In this document: positions 40,057-53,570 of the stretch, in pieces
Layout of the letters: every line of letters starts with the position of its first letter
Position numbering within the stretch: position 1 is the stretch's first letter
Origin: Chrysomallon squamiferum
Taxonomy: Eukaryota; Mollusca; Gastropoda; Neomphalida; Peltospiridae
NCBI GenBank assembly: GCA_012295275.1
Contig: CM022670.1
Location: 564,001-628,000, forward strand
Reading direction: 5' to 3'
DNA: 64,000 nucleotides
The notes under the pieces: generated by a model
Databases searched by the model: none
The model's input: only the letters and a program-made list of their open reading frames with translations
What the model was told of the DNA's origin: nothing
Position numbers and translations under genes: made by a program

Positions 40057-41181
40057 ATGATGTCGCTTGAAAATGAAACCAGATGTACTGAAAAGGAAGA
40101 AGTTGAATATACTGAAATACCCCAGAAAGGTTTAACACAATAGTTTATCTGCGTGAACTAACAATTTGGCACAAAACTCAATATCAGTATTTGTTTACAT
40201 TAATAGTTATAATAATAATATTATTAATATGTTTTCATTTCCTAATTTGTATTCTGTGCTTTATTTTATTAGATATTTAGTTTCAAAACGGTACACGCTA
40301 TGAATTTAATTTATCAGTTTAAAATATTATCTTAAGTACATATATATGCATTATTCACTTTTTACGTGAGACTGTATTAACTGGTTTATTGAACTGTTAT
40401 TAAGTACGGCAGCTATCTGCTTGTAGATTAATTACTAGTCATAGTTCTGCTTATTCTGTTCTGACTTCACAAACAACTGCTGGTAATGTATCTTTGTTGT
40501 GACTAGTTGATAGTGTTGAACTAACTCAGTGTGAACGTTGAAATAGTCACAGGCACATAATAAATTTCACATCGTTCCATAACCACTTTACTATTGCCAA
40601 CAGAAAGCTTTAATTATGAATAAATATATGTAACTTGTCCAATAGTTAATATTACTGAATGCAAACAGCCAATGGTTTTTGTCTTTACAAATAATTTAAC
40701 CCTTTACCTGCATACGGCTTGCTGTCTTCGTGTTTACATCGTATATTGTTTATGTTGTTTGTTTGTTGTTGTTTTTTTGTTGTTTTTTTTTTCAATTATT
40801 TATTTTTCTCTTAAACATGGTTCAAGGATTTTCTAAGTAAGTGTGGATTTATATTAAAACGCAGACATAGCTTGACAAGTATTTCATTTACGTGTAGAAG
40901 CTTCAGAAGGTGTACTATGTAACAATACCTGCGGGAACCGCCCCCTTACACCTTATGTTTTCAAGCACTTGAAATAGCTGCAGCTTTTTAGATGGTTATA
41001 ATCAGAATTAAAGTTGTATTATGTTATAACAATTTACGAAAGCAATCCATGAAAACAAAAATAAGATTATTAAAAAAAAAATTAAATATTTTTACCAATG
41101 AATAGTGTATATGTGAACAATATTAAATATAATTAAGTGTCTTCAGAAAATATATCATTCAAAGTAACTCAGTATATTTGA

Positions 41182-41253
<72 letters not shown>

Positions 41254-41322
41254 CTGTCTTTGGCTATTTCCTTATGTGAGTGGGTATAAATAAATAAAAT
41301 ATATGTATGCATGTGTGTGTGA

Positions 41323-41354
<32 letters not shown>

Positions 41355-44300
41355 AATCACACACACATATATGTATACATATATTTTATTTATTTATTTA
41401 TTTATTTATTTTTTAAATAGATGATTTCGAGCACAAAGATCATATGATAATGCCATCATACAGGAAGTTTAAGGATGACAGTGATGACACTGATGATGTT
41501 GTTGAATCTGAGAAAGGGGACCAAAGCTCTACAACGGAAAGCCCAGTACAGATTAGAAAAAGTTACATGGACTCAGGTCAAGTGAAGATCTACATTACAG
41601 ATCAGAACCAGGAAGTAAAAGAATATATAGAGGATCCTGCAGGAAATCCTTATGCATCCAAAACCAAACTTCAGTAATATTTCAGACTATACATGTTGTG
41701 TGTGTTGTTGTGTCAATACATATTTGTGTGACATACGTAGAACATACCCTTACTGGTATACATATACACAACACATACATGTAATATATGGGTATGCATA
41801 CATATATACAGACATATATACCTCATAAACAAATTTATCCACATATTCTCATATTTATATATGTGCATGTTGGTGTATATATATAATTATTTGTACATGA
41901 ATATGTATATGGATGTATATATTTGTATGTCAAAATGTATATATATATGCCTGCATGTATTGCATCTGTGTGTGTGTATGTATATATATATATATATGTA
42001 AAGATGTAAAGATATATTAAAACATAAACACAAAACATACACATACATGCATAAAATATTATACAGTTATGTGTATTATCATGCATATAGTGTGTGACTG
42101 GAAGTGAATTATTTTTTTCACTAAATAAAGATATAAAGACTGTTAAATTAACTTTACTATTATTATTCTTTTTAATTACCTATTCACTTTAACATTTAAT
42201 AATGTTTATAAATTTTGTTATTCAGATCTCTTCAAAGTACAGTGAGTTATTTTGTCGACAACCTAATATTTCGGGCCATCACAGTTCTTCTGATTTTACT
42301 CGATTTCATCCTTGTCGTCATAGATCTGTCTAGGAACAGCTGTGCAGATGAGGACAGTGTGATGGAGATAACCTCTTACGTGATCATCTCATTCTTCGTT
42401 TTGGAAGTGTCGGCCAGAATATTCTGTCAAGGGTGAGAGAGTTGGAGGTTATCTTTTCTGCTGAAATTTAGAAATTTAGAAATCTGACCAGTGTCAGATA
42501 TAAAATGTTGTTCTGAGCAACTGACTCTATATGGCTTAGCTGGAATTATGGCTAATTTTTATAATTTTGAATTTTATAAATAGGCCAATTCATTTTCTAA
42601 CTAATATTTCTTAGCATAAAAAACTGAATTCAGCATAAAAGTGAAATGGTATAATTTAATGGGTGTGGTACATATAACAAAAATTGCCATGCATTATTTA
42701 TATTTTGTTTTTTTAAGGCATTGAACACCGCTCAAAAAACCAACAAAAAACACCAAAACAAATCATAATTAAACAATAAATATGGATTTATAATCAAGGG
42801 GAATAATTCATATCAGAATTATATTGAGAAAGATAACTAGTCGATACTTATAAATAAATGTTTATTTTTTTATAATTTTACATATAAAATTCATTATTTC
42901 CCATTATTTTTCTTTCTTTTGTTAATGTTATTGTTATTATTATTATTATCATTATTATTTTCTTTCTTTCTTTTTTTAAAATTTTTATTATTTTGCAGAT
43001 TGCAGTTTTTTAAAAGTGTACTTGACATTCTTGATATGGCAGTGGTCTTCATTTCATTTGTTATTGACATAGTTTTTATTGCCATCGAGACAGAAAAGGT
43101 TTGCAAAGAATCAAAAGGAGCTGACTATGCAAAGTAATTTATTTATTTATTTATTTACCTTAAAGTTCTATTCAGATTTTATTAATGTGACTGAATTTTG
43201 TACGGGTGTATATTTGTGCTTATGTCTGTATATATATGTACAAAGATATGTATGAACATATGGATGTGTGTGTGAGTGTGTTTGTGTGTGTCTATGTGTT
43301 TATTTATGTTGATAAAATGTATTTTCAAATGTAAAATTCAATGCTTCAGGTTGGTTGTGGTTGGTCGAACTGTTCGAATTATTCGGATTGCACGAATAAT
43401 TTACCTGATGATTCTTCAGCACAGACAGGTTACCAAGGCAACAAGAAAAATTATTTCACAAAACAAACGCCGATATCAAAAAGATGGATTTGATCTTGAC
43501 TTATGTTACATTACAGGTAGGCTTAAAAATAATTTAGTTTTGAAATAATAATAACAATAATTAATTTTTTAAATAATTAGTATAATTCAATTCCAAAATT
43601 ATAATAATTTAGTTTTAAAATTACATGTATAAAAATAATTTAATTTTAAAATAATTTAGTTTTTGTAACATTAATAATAATTTAGTTTCAACACAAGAAA
43701 TATAATAATTTTTAAAATTTGTATCTTAGTAAACTTTCAAACCACTTTTGGGGAAATAAGAATAGTATATTTTCAGGCTGGCTATTTTTGTAAAAAACGT
43801 TTAACATTATTTCTTTCCAGGAAGAGTAATAGCAATGTCATTTCCATCAAAGGGTTTCATGGCATTTTACAGAAATCCAGTTGAGGTAAGTCTGATTTTC
43901 CACTTCTTGAGACATACTGAAATTTCCAAATCTAATTTTCCAGATTTAACAACATACTGAAATTTCCAAATCTAATTTTCCAGATTTGACATTATTTTGA
44001 AACTAATTATATTCAAATTATTCACATTTAATGATGTACTGAAACTTACAAATCAAATTATCCAGATTTAACTATGTACTAAAATTTCCAAATTTAATCA
44101 TAGAGATAAAATGATGTACTGAAATTTCCAAATCAAGTTATCCAATTTATTGTTACTGAAAATTCAGTGTCTAATTATAAAATCCAATGGTTTTGTGTTT
44201 TATTTTCATTTTTCAGGAAGTTGCTCGGTTTTTCAAAACAAAGCATCCAGATCATTTTCGTATTTATAATTTGTGCAGTAAGTAGAAAGTGATCATTAAT

Positions 44301-46806
44301 TAACCAATTCATTAATTTATTATTTATTTATTTATATATTTGTGTTTTTTGTGTCTGAGTGTATTATATGTGTGTGAGTGCATTTTTGTGTGTGTGTGTG
44401 TGTGTTATGTACAATAACTACTAGAATATATGTTAATAGTAAATGTCTAAGTGCATGAAGATGTCTTTTTTACTATATATGTTAAAAATATACATAAATT
44501 ATAGATATATAATATACAGACACATGGAATCCCTCATATACAAAGATAGGACATAATTTGGTTATTTAAATTTCAGGTGAACGAGATTATGATGAATCTT
44601 TATTTAACAACAATGTGTACAGAGTTTACATAGATGACCACAATGTACCCACAATGAGGTAAAATTCACCAGTGATTTTAAAATTCCTTTCTTATACCTG
44701 TGAAAATTGGAGACAGCATGTGAAATAAATTTGTTTTAATTTAATATTTTGTAAATAAAGAAACAAAACGAATCAAACTGCCATTTCCAAAAGTTAATAT
44801 TTTCTTTTTCTCTATAAATTTGTCCTTATTTCTGACTCTGTCTCTTTCATACATATATGCACACACACACACACAGTGATATATATATATGTACATATAT
44901 ACACACAGAAAACTACACATTCACATACATGCATATACATATCAAAACAAACACAAAATACATAGACGCTGCTTAACAGTACACCTTTAGACACACCCAA
45001 AACTCACACCCCAACCACATACATACACAATTCAAAATAAGATCAGATACAAACGTATTATGAAACAGTACATAATAACAAATCAAAACTGTTGACAGTG
45101 ATATGCTGGAGTTTACAAAAGATGTGCGGGACTGGATGGCAGCAAACAAACAGAATATTATTGCTGTTCACTGTAAAGGGGGAAAAGGCAGAACAGGGAC
45201 AATGATCTGTATCTGGCTTATTGACTGCGGACTGTTTGAAGAGGCTGAGGTAAGTTTGATATTTCACTTCACTGTTTGAAATTATGTAGGTTAAATTAAT
45301 TTTAAAAAAAAAAAAATTTGTTTCATTTGTTTATTTTAATCAGTATTTATTTTATTATATCTGTTTTAATTATTATTTTATTAATTATTTTATGATTGTT
45401 TTTATTCACTAGTTATAATGAACATATTTATTCATTCATTTACCGATATATTTATTAAATCTCTCACTCTATCCCACCCTCTTCCTCTAATATGTTTTTT
45501 TTTAAATTATTTTATTTAAAACATATATATTGTTTAACCAGATATAAATATGTATATATACTGTTTCTTATTTTGTAACAACAGGAGAGTTTAACTTATT
45601 TTGGGGACCGCAGGACAGATCTCAGTGTGGGTAAATCATTTCAGGGTGTGGAAACGCCCAGTCAGGTGTGTAAAATTAATATATATATATTAAAATTATT
45701 CTTGAAATTAAAACATTTTATTTACTGATTTAAAGCACTTTTGAAAATCTTATTTATACAAAATATGATCTTAGCAATGATTTGAATTACATTATATATT
45801 TTGTTATATATTTTCTTCAGAAGATGAATATGTGTGTTTGTTATGCATTCTAAAATAAAAATAAACAATTTCAGTTTATCAGAATTGTATCAATAATATT
45901 ATATTAATATTAAAATTTAAAAAAAAAAAAGAAAAAAAAAAGACAATTACTCTGTTATTCTGTGTTTTATATATATATACACAGGTACACTTAAAAAATG
46001 TATGAAATTCCATACTACATTGATTAAAAAAAAAAAATTGTTTTGGATTCTGTTTTGTTCATATTTCAGAGTCGATATGTTGGTTACTATGAAAAGTTGA
46101 AAAATGATTATAATCGAGAACTGCCACCCAAAACATATCTCAAAATAACCTCAGTGAAGATAGAGGCTATTAATGGTCAGTATGTTAGTATTAACTATTT
46201 AACAGAAGGCTGTTGTAATTAGGATTTTGTTATGTTATATATAGAACAGTATAGAGGAAGGCTGTTAGAACTTAGTATGTTAGTGTTAACACATCAATAA
46301 CTATTTAAGAGGATATAATTAGCATGTTGATAAGCTATATACAGAACAGCACAGAAGAAGACTGTGATATATATTAGTTACGTACCGTTGCATAGCTAAA
46401 GGCTGTTAGAGATTAATATGTTAGTATTAACATATCTGTAGCTGTTTATGAGTAGGCTATTAAAGTTAGCATGTTATATGTATAACTGTACAGATGAAGA
46501 CTGTATGTAAATTATGTACAGAGTTGAATTAGTGAAGGCTACATGTTAGCTTGTTAGTAAGTTATGTCAAGAATTGTATAGCTGAAAGCTGTTAGAAGTT
46601 AGTATGTTGGTTTGTTGTTTATGTCCTGGTAATGTTTTTTATTCAAAATTATATATCTTTCTGTTTAAAGTATTTTTATAAGTTTATTTTATATATGTTT
46701 TTGTTATTATAGAAGAAACTTGAAAATCAGTTACTGAAATTTCTTATTACATATTATACATATTATTATACATATAATAAATATTATTATTATTATTATT
46801 ATTATT

Positions 46807-46839
<33 letters not shown>

Positions 46840-47720
46840 ATTATTGTTGTTGTTGTGGTTGTTATTTGTCTCTTTTAATTTAATTTTAATTTATATATAA
46901 ATAATATTATTCAAAAATATTTATGGTTTTTATTTTAGTTATTCCTTCTTATTTATTGAGTAAATATTTCAATCATAGTTTTATACTAATTTATTTATTT
47001 ATTCAGAATAGATGTGTGTTACTTTACTGAATCAGCTCTGCATGTTAACTATTTTCAGCTATTTTTAACAGGTGTAGGTAATGGAGATGGTACAGATCTG
47101 TCTATGGAGATTTGGGCTGCAGGCCTGCTTCTGTTTGAATGTAATTTTGGGAGTAACACTAATTGTCAGGTATATCAAAATTAAAAGGACTAAGAACATG
47201 TTTTTTCTGGTTTTTAAAGTTTCATCACAGCTATTTTAAATTCTTTGCAATGAGTTTATTTTCTAAACTGTATCTATTTTCTGTTATTTGTATATTTTAA
47301 AAATTAAACAGTATTTATTTTTTATTGTTTACAACAACAAACAATAAATAATAAATACTGTCTAACTAGATAGTAAATGACACATTATTATTAAATAAAT
47401 AATATTAATTTTAATGATATTAATAATAATAATTTTAATGATATTAATAATATTAATTTTAATAATGTTTAAAGTTGTTTGTTTTATGATATTTTTCTTT
47501 TCTTGATATATGTAACATCAAAAAACAGAAAATAGATACAACTTAATATGTTTAATTAATATAAATTATACAAATTTGGAGTAGGCAAAAAAAAAAAAAT
47601 AATAATAAAAAAAGTAAGACATGCCAAAAACAATTTCTTTTCAAACTGGTACCAGTTGATTAAACTTGTCAAATATTTTATTTATTTATTTACCTGATTA
47701 ATTAATTTAATGTAATGTAT

Positions 47721-47751
<31 letters not shown>

Positions 47752-49172
47752 TTTGTAGCTGATAAATTACAAAGACACTGACAGTATTGTTGTTACTTTA
47801 CAAAACAGTCCTCGACTGGAAGGTGACATCAAAGTGATGTTCCAGTCTTCAAATGTAAGTTAATAAGTAAAACATATGTCACACTGGCTTATAATACAGG
47901 TGTATAAGACAGAATATATGATACAGGTATACAGTAAGGCATATAACAAGAAGGTGATAAAAATGTAATTTATAATAGACACACAAACTAAGTGTTTGTA
48001 ATATAGAGTAAATGTTATAAATAAACTCTAAGAAAGAGATAAATGTAAGGTATACAACATAGATATATAATATGCATATGCAATATTGGATATAAAAAAT
48101 ATGACATATATATGTGACATAGGTTTGTTATATAAATATATAAAGGCAAGTTGAAATAGGTAAAATTTTATGTATAATATATGCAGACATGTAATTCAGG
48201 TATGAAATGTAGGTATATTTATAAAACTGGAAAGTAATATATGTTGTATTATAAGATGTGTAAGATATAGGTGTCTAAAAGGTATATATACATAGCATGT
48301 ATGTTTAAAAACTTATATATATTCTTTATTATACAAGCAAAAAAACACAGGTATAAAATACAAATACATATATATGATATAAATCAGTTTTCAGTTGTAT
48401 TTTAGAGTTAAAATAATTTTTGCTTATGCAGAAACATGAAATAATTATTTACATACATATATATATACAGAAAAGTATTGGAGTAGTCAGTTGTATTTCA
48501 CAGAGTTGAAATAATTTTTGGTTACATATACAGATATATAAATCAGGAAAGTACTGGGTATTGTTTTAATTTACAGTGTTAAAATAATGTTTCATTATAT
48601 ATATAATACAGAAAAGTAGCAGTTAAAATATTTTTTTTATTTTCAGCCTCATCTTCCTAAAGGATATGACAAGTGTCCTTTTTATTTCTGGTTCCACACA
48701 GCTTTTATTGAAGACAACATGTAACTAGCAACACACCTTTTTGTTTTACTTGTTACTGGTTACCAGTCTTTGCTAATAATTAAGGATAATAATAAAATAA
48801 AATAAAAAGCTTGTGAGAATATGGAGACTGGATGAAATGAACAAAACAAGGATAAATTTATTTTAAAACATCTTAACTGTAATAAATTTTACTTTTATTT
48901 GAGGCATAGTTTAAAATTATTGTGATAAGTAGTTTTTTTTATATTCTTTTAAATTTCACACAAAACATGGATTTTTGATCAGTGAGTATGTGTATAATAG
49001 AACTTTATAACACAGGGGTTAGTGTTACTGTGATGTGTTTTACAGGTTATATCTTACAAGGCAGGAGTTGGACAATCCACATAAAAAGAAGGTTGCTCAC
49101 ATCTTTAGAGAGAACTTTTCTGTTGAACTACAATTTGAAAGTGCAACACCTCCCAGATTGTGGTATTTATAA
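40057..49172 (+). CDS. Voltage-sensing phosphoinositide phosphatase (TPTE/Ci-VSP family)
   Basis: Fifteen coding exons: 40057-40129, 41421-41673, 42226-42432, 42999-43133, 43350-43516, 43821-43885, 44217-44277, 44577-44658, 45099-45249, 45585-45665, 46070-46175, 47072-47169, 47759-47854, 48647-48720 and 49046-49172, giving 591 residues (Ci-VSP has 576). The acidic cytosolic N-terminus is followed by a voltage-sensor domain: S1 about 124-144 with Asp135, S2 153-176, S3 186-208, and S4 with Arg229, 232, 235 and 238 at every third position. A basic linker ([14 protein letters not shown]) leads to a PTEN-like phosphatase with IDDHNVP and the CX5R loop [10 protein letters not shown] (Cys373, Arg379), then a C2 domain to the end (ELDNPHKKK). 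VSPs dephosphorylate PI(4,5)P2 and PI(3,4,5)P3 at the plasma membrane on depolarisation. All key residues are present, so the protein is probably active. Confidence 0.95.
41183..41252. repeat. (AAT)n(ATT)n perfect inverted microsatellite
   Basis: About 11 AAT units meet about 12 ATT units head-on in intron 1 of the phosphatase gene, forming a palindrome of about 70 bases that could extrude a cruciform or fold in RNA. Confidence 0.93.
41310..41417. repeat. (GT)n, (CA)n and (TTTA)n tracts up to the exon 2 acceptor
   Basis: A GT tract at about 41327-41352 is followed by a short CA tract and then TTTA units that run into the acceptor TTTTTAAATAG at 41420. Confidence 0.85.
43910..44170. repeat. 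Degenerate minisatellite of about 40 bp after the exon 6 donor of the phosphatase gene
   Basis: Six or seven units with cores like GTACTGAAATTTCCAAATC and TTTTCCAGATTTAAC fill most of the 331-base intron 6, starting about 25 bases after the donor GAG|GTAAGT. The first two units are almost identical and the later ones diverge. Confidence 0.85.
46176..46620. repeat. Degenerate long-period repeats in intron 11 of the phosphatase gene
   Basis: Blocks with AAGGCTGTTAGA followed by TTAGTATGTTAGT recur near 46256, 46403 and 46576, with shorter variants in between. The first variant, CAGTATGTTAGTATTAAC, overlaps the donor ATG|GTCAGT at 46175/46176. Confidence 0.7.
46782..46858. repeat. (ATT)n(GTT)n microsatellite
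   Basis: ATT triplets pass into GTT triplets in intron 11 of the phosphatase gene. Confidence 0.93.
47719..47753. repeat. (TTTA)n tract forming an acceptor
   Basis: About nine TTTA units run directly into TTATTTGTAG, the acceptor of phosphatase exon 13 at 47759. Confidence 0.9.
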
Positions 49173-52100
49173 TTTTTTAAATTTTTATTTGTTTATTTAT
49201 TTATCTTTTTAAACGCTTTTAAAGATATAAAAGTAGTAACTGCTTAAATTTTTTGTTTTTTATTTCATTTTAATCCATTTCAAAAAATTTCTGAATTTTA
49301 AAGATCTGAGATGTTTTTAATTTATTATTACTGGTATATACAGTCAAAATTCAATAATTCAAACTAAAAGGGGTTAGCAAAATAAAAAACACACATTTGA
49401 GATTTTGACATAAATACACACACTTTATCAATGACCCCATCGTTCAGTATTTATTAATGGAAACAACAGCTTGACCATTCCAGCACTTGATGTTGTTGAA
49501 GGCTAATTTCAGTTAAAACATTGGTCTTGGACCATAAAATGACCTTGAGGAATAGGGTTTTTTGACTTAACAACATTCAAATGTCAAAGGTCATTATTAC
49601 TAACTAACGCAGAAGCTAGGCCTGGACCAGACTTTCATTTTGATAGATCAAGATTGTTGAGATATTGAAGTTTGACATTATTATTATTAAAAAAAAAAAA
49701 ATTAAAACTAAAACAACAAAAAACAAAAACAAATTACTATTACTGTTGGGATTTTTTTGGTTTTTCCATCAGTACTATAGCTTAATTCACATTTTAAAAA
49801 ATGTATTTAAAGACAGTCTCACCAGCATTCTTAATAAAATCTTAAGTTAGTTTATTTCAACTTTTATCATTGACTTTCATTTTATTTAATTTCTGTTTCA
49901 GATAAATGAATGGTGTAGTTTTAAAGAGAAACATACTCTGAGATTTCAAATAAACATTTTTCATATTTCATATAACTCATACTCTTAATTATTACACAAA
50001 TGCAGTTGTTTTTGAATTGAGAGTCAGGCTGTTGCAATCTCCAGAACCAAATGAAATAAAAAGTATTAGAAAATGGCTTCTTCTATCTTGGATAAGACAC
50101 CATAAAAGTTCAGTTATGAAGAAAATGGAGTCCTGAATCCACCTGTTTCTGCTTATCTGATAGTTCATGGAAATATTCAAGTAGAGATATAACTATATTA
50201 TTATTTTTTTACTTTCTTAAAGAATTCTATGGATGTTTTTCCACAAAGGTTTCATACACAAATGTACCAAACATTTATTATTTAAATGTTTGATATGTTT
50301 GTTTTAAATATGTTTGTTTTAAACATGTTTGAGACATTTAATATTTAAATATAATAAATGTTCAGTAATGTAAATGCTTTAAGTATTTGTTATATAAATG
50401 TGTAATACATTCACTATTTAAGTATTTGTTACATGAATGTATAATACATTTTCCTTTCAATTATTCAAAAATGTTCAGTACATTTATAACATAAATGTCT
50501 GAAATGTTAAATTTATAAGAAAATTAAATTATTACTAATAAAATTGAAAAATTAAATTATTGTTTGATCATGACTTTTTAAAAAATAATTAGTTTTTTAC
50601 TTATTCAAGTTTTGAATATCTAACTGTTGTTGTTGTTAACATGTGAAAAGTGACAACCAGTAATATTCAAAAAAATCAAAATGCTGAAACCACATGATGC
50701 AACTTTCAGACCAGTATGTCCCCATATGTGAAAATATCCATTTAAAATAAATTTGTTAATACTGTTATTATTATTATTATATTTATTTATTTTAATATTT
50801 AATTATTTTGAGGCCATTAATGTTATTATCAGCAATAAGGTGGCTGACTATTCTATAACCTATCAAACAGGAGAGAAAGACTATTTTGTTACCAACTACT
50901 CTACTTAATCATAGTCATAATTTAGGCTACTGTATTCAAACATGAAAGTATTATGTATCAAATGACACTGTGACTATTATGTGTCACCTATCACAATATG
51001 CTGAAATCATATATTAACTATCAGACTACAGTTGTTTAGCCACTGTAAACTTTCAGTCTAGACATCCTCTTGTCATTATGTGCCAATTCTGTTAGCATTA
51101 CGTTGCAACTATCACTAGATATTAGGCAGGAAGATTATTATGTATCAACTATGCAGACAGTGAGATTGTTATTTAACAAATGCCTGTTGGCTTCATGTTG
51201 TTGATGTTGTTTTTTATCATTACTAAAATATTTTAAAATGTAACAACTGTTACCTTTGCACACATCAAATATTTATCAGTGCTTAAAATATTATTTAACA
51301 ATAATCAGATATTTATATCATCATCAGCATTATTGTTTTTTCTTATTTTATATATATATATTTAAAACTGCATGTGTTTTTGTACAGCTGCTGAATATTC
51401 TGTCTGGAACTTATAATTAGGCAGTGCAATAACCAGTTACTTGTGTCAGAGACATATTTTAGTTGTAGTAATGGGTCCTATCTGCATTATCAAACTTTTG
51501 TTTTACAAACAAGATGAAGCATATCTGATGTTAATACTTATTATATTGTAACATGAACCATTTGTGTTCCCATGGTCGTGTAAATTACTAATTGCAAGTC
51601 AAAAATATAATTTGATGTCAAACTGCTTTTCAGTTGTTCTGAGCTGTATTCAGGTAACCAAATGTTTGCCAGCAACTACATAATCAAAAATGTCAAAAAT
51701 ACAGGAACAGCATTGTCTATATTTGTTGGTTGTAAATAAGACCAGATGTGATACTTAACTTGTTTGCAAGCTAAGGTTTTATAATGCAGAAAAAGTTTTA
51801 TATATTTTCAGTGCGATTAATACTGGCTAACTTGTTACTTCTGATCAGCCTTAACCTGTGAAAAATGTCTGTTACTTCTATGTCCAGCAAAACTGTGCAT
51901 TTATGTAAAATGTAATTATGTTTGAATATAAAAGTCAACGTGCACAATCATTATGAAAATTATTATGTACATAGTTATGATATTAGTAAAAAATTTAAGT
52001 ATTTCATATATTGCAATCAACTGTTACAAAAATTACTTTGTACATATTTTTTATTTGCTTTCATTTTTTTAAGCATGTGAAATTCTTAATAAATACTGCA

Positions 52101-53570
52101 ATTGTTATTATTCAGTGGTATTGTTTTTGTTACATTTTGATATTATTAATGGTTTTTTTAAAATAAATATCTTAATACCAATTCTTTGTTAAAATATACA
52201 TTATTTAATATATTATATCTTGAAAGCTTGTTTTTTACTGTGATTTTGTTGTTATATTCCATTAACTTTAACTTATTTACAATAACTTTGTAAGTTTTGT
52301 TTTACAGTTAATGTACAGAAATAGTGTTTCTGTTAAGATGTGTTCTGTATGACTTTATTTCATTACTCAGGTAGCTATCATAATCTGCCAGTGAAAATTT
52401 AAGTATGTTTTCTTATTTATTTATTTATTTATTTACATGTTTCCTTTAAAAACTGAACAGCTATAAATAACAAACAACAAATGCAGATAAAAAATTAAAT
52501 ATGTAATAACACAATAAAGAAGTCTACTGTATCACAGGGACTGGAATGTTATTGATATATTTTAAATGTTTTACTTAGTTTAATATAAAAATAACAAACA
52601 AATGTAAGATAATACCATAAATACATTTGTATCTGTTACACACACAAGTATGTTTAAGTATATTTAGTTGTTACAGTAAATGAATAATGGAGAGGCAGCT
52701 TGAAGCAATACAACATGGTTATTTAATAACAGTTTTAGCTTTAAATGATCTAATTTTGATGTAGACATGACCATCAAAATATCTTTGTATTATGCTTTTT
52801 CTTTATGTATTTTGAGTTAATGAACATAGGCAATTATTTAATGAAAAATTATATGTGTATTATGTTCCTTGGAGATCATATTTCTAACAGTTAAAACTTT
52901 GTTAAATTTTAAACAAAACCAGAATCTACAAAAATATAACAGACAGACTATAATATAAACTTTGAAAATGAAGAGACAGAACTACAGAAAAACTGTCAAG
53001 ACCAGAGGAAAAAACAAAACAAAAAGGTGTACTGTGGTCCCTCAACAATTTACTTGTTATCATAGTCACTTGTTAAATAATCTAGACAATTTTCTTTACA
53101 TACATTCTTGATGATAAACTTTTTTCTTCTTTTTTCTTAAAATTGAAATCAAAATTGCATAATGTATTATCACTATATTCATTAACTAAATTTTACTATT
53201 TGAAAAATAAAAAAAGGAATAATAAATAAAAAAACTCTTATATTATTCTTATTTTCTCTTGCATACTCAATTCTATAGGTTAATGCACACACCTTTAGCA
53301 TGATTTTAACAGAACTCTTTTTTTGTAATATTAAATATCTTTTCAGTGCAATCTCACAAATCAAACAACTTTTTAATCAAGGGACCACTGTATTTTTAAA
53401 ATGAAACAAAATGTCTGTTCCTATTTAAAACTGGAAATGTTCTTTAAGGTCACTGGTACAAAATTAGTTTCTGTGAAATGAAACTAAACACTGGTGATTT
53501 CCCTCAGAGTAGAATTTAATAAAATAAATGGACGGATTATGTTTGTAAGAAAATCAGATGATATCAAAGG
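49173..53570. other. 3' regions of the phosphatase gene and WDR19 (convergent)
   Basis: No coding exon could be supported in these 4.4 kb. Part must be the phosphatase 3' UTR. AATAAA near 49838, 49949 and 50058 are early candidates, and AATAAA at 52088-52093, followed by a T/G-rich stretch, is a later one. The right end must hold the WDR19 3' UTR. TTTATT repeats near 52411-52430 would give AATAAA on the minus strand. Sequence otherwise is AT-rich and non-repetitive. Confidence 0.6.
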
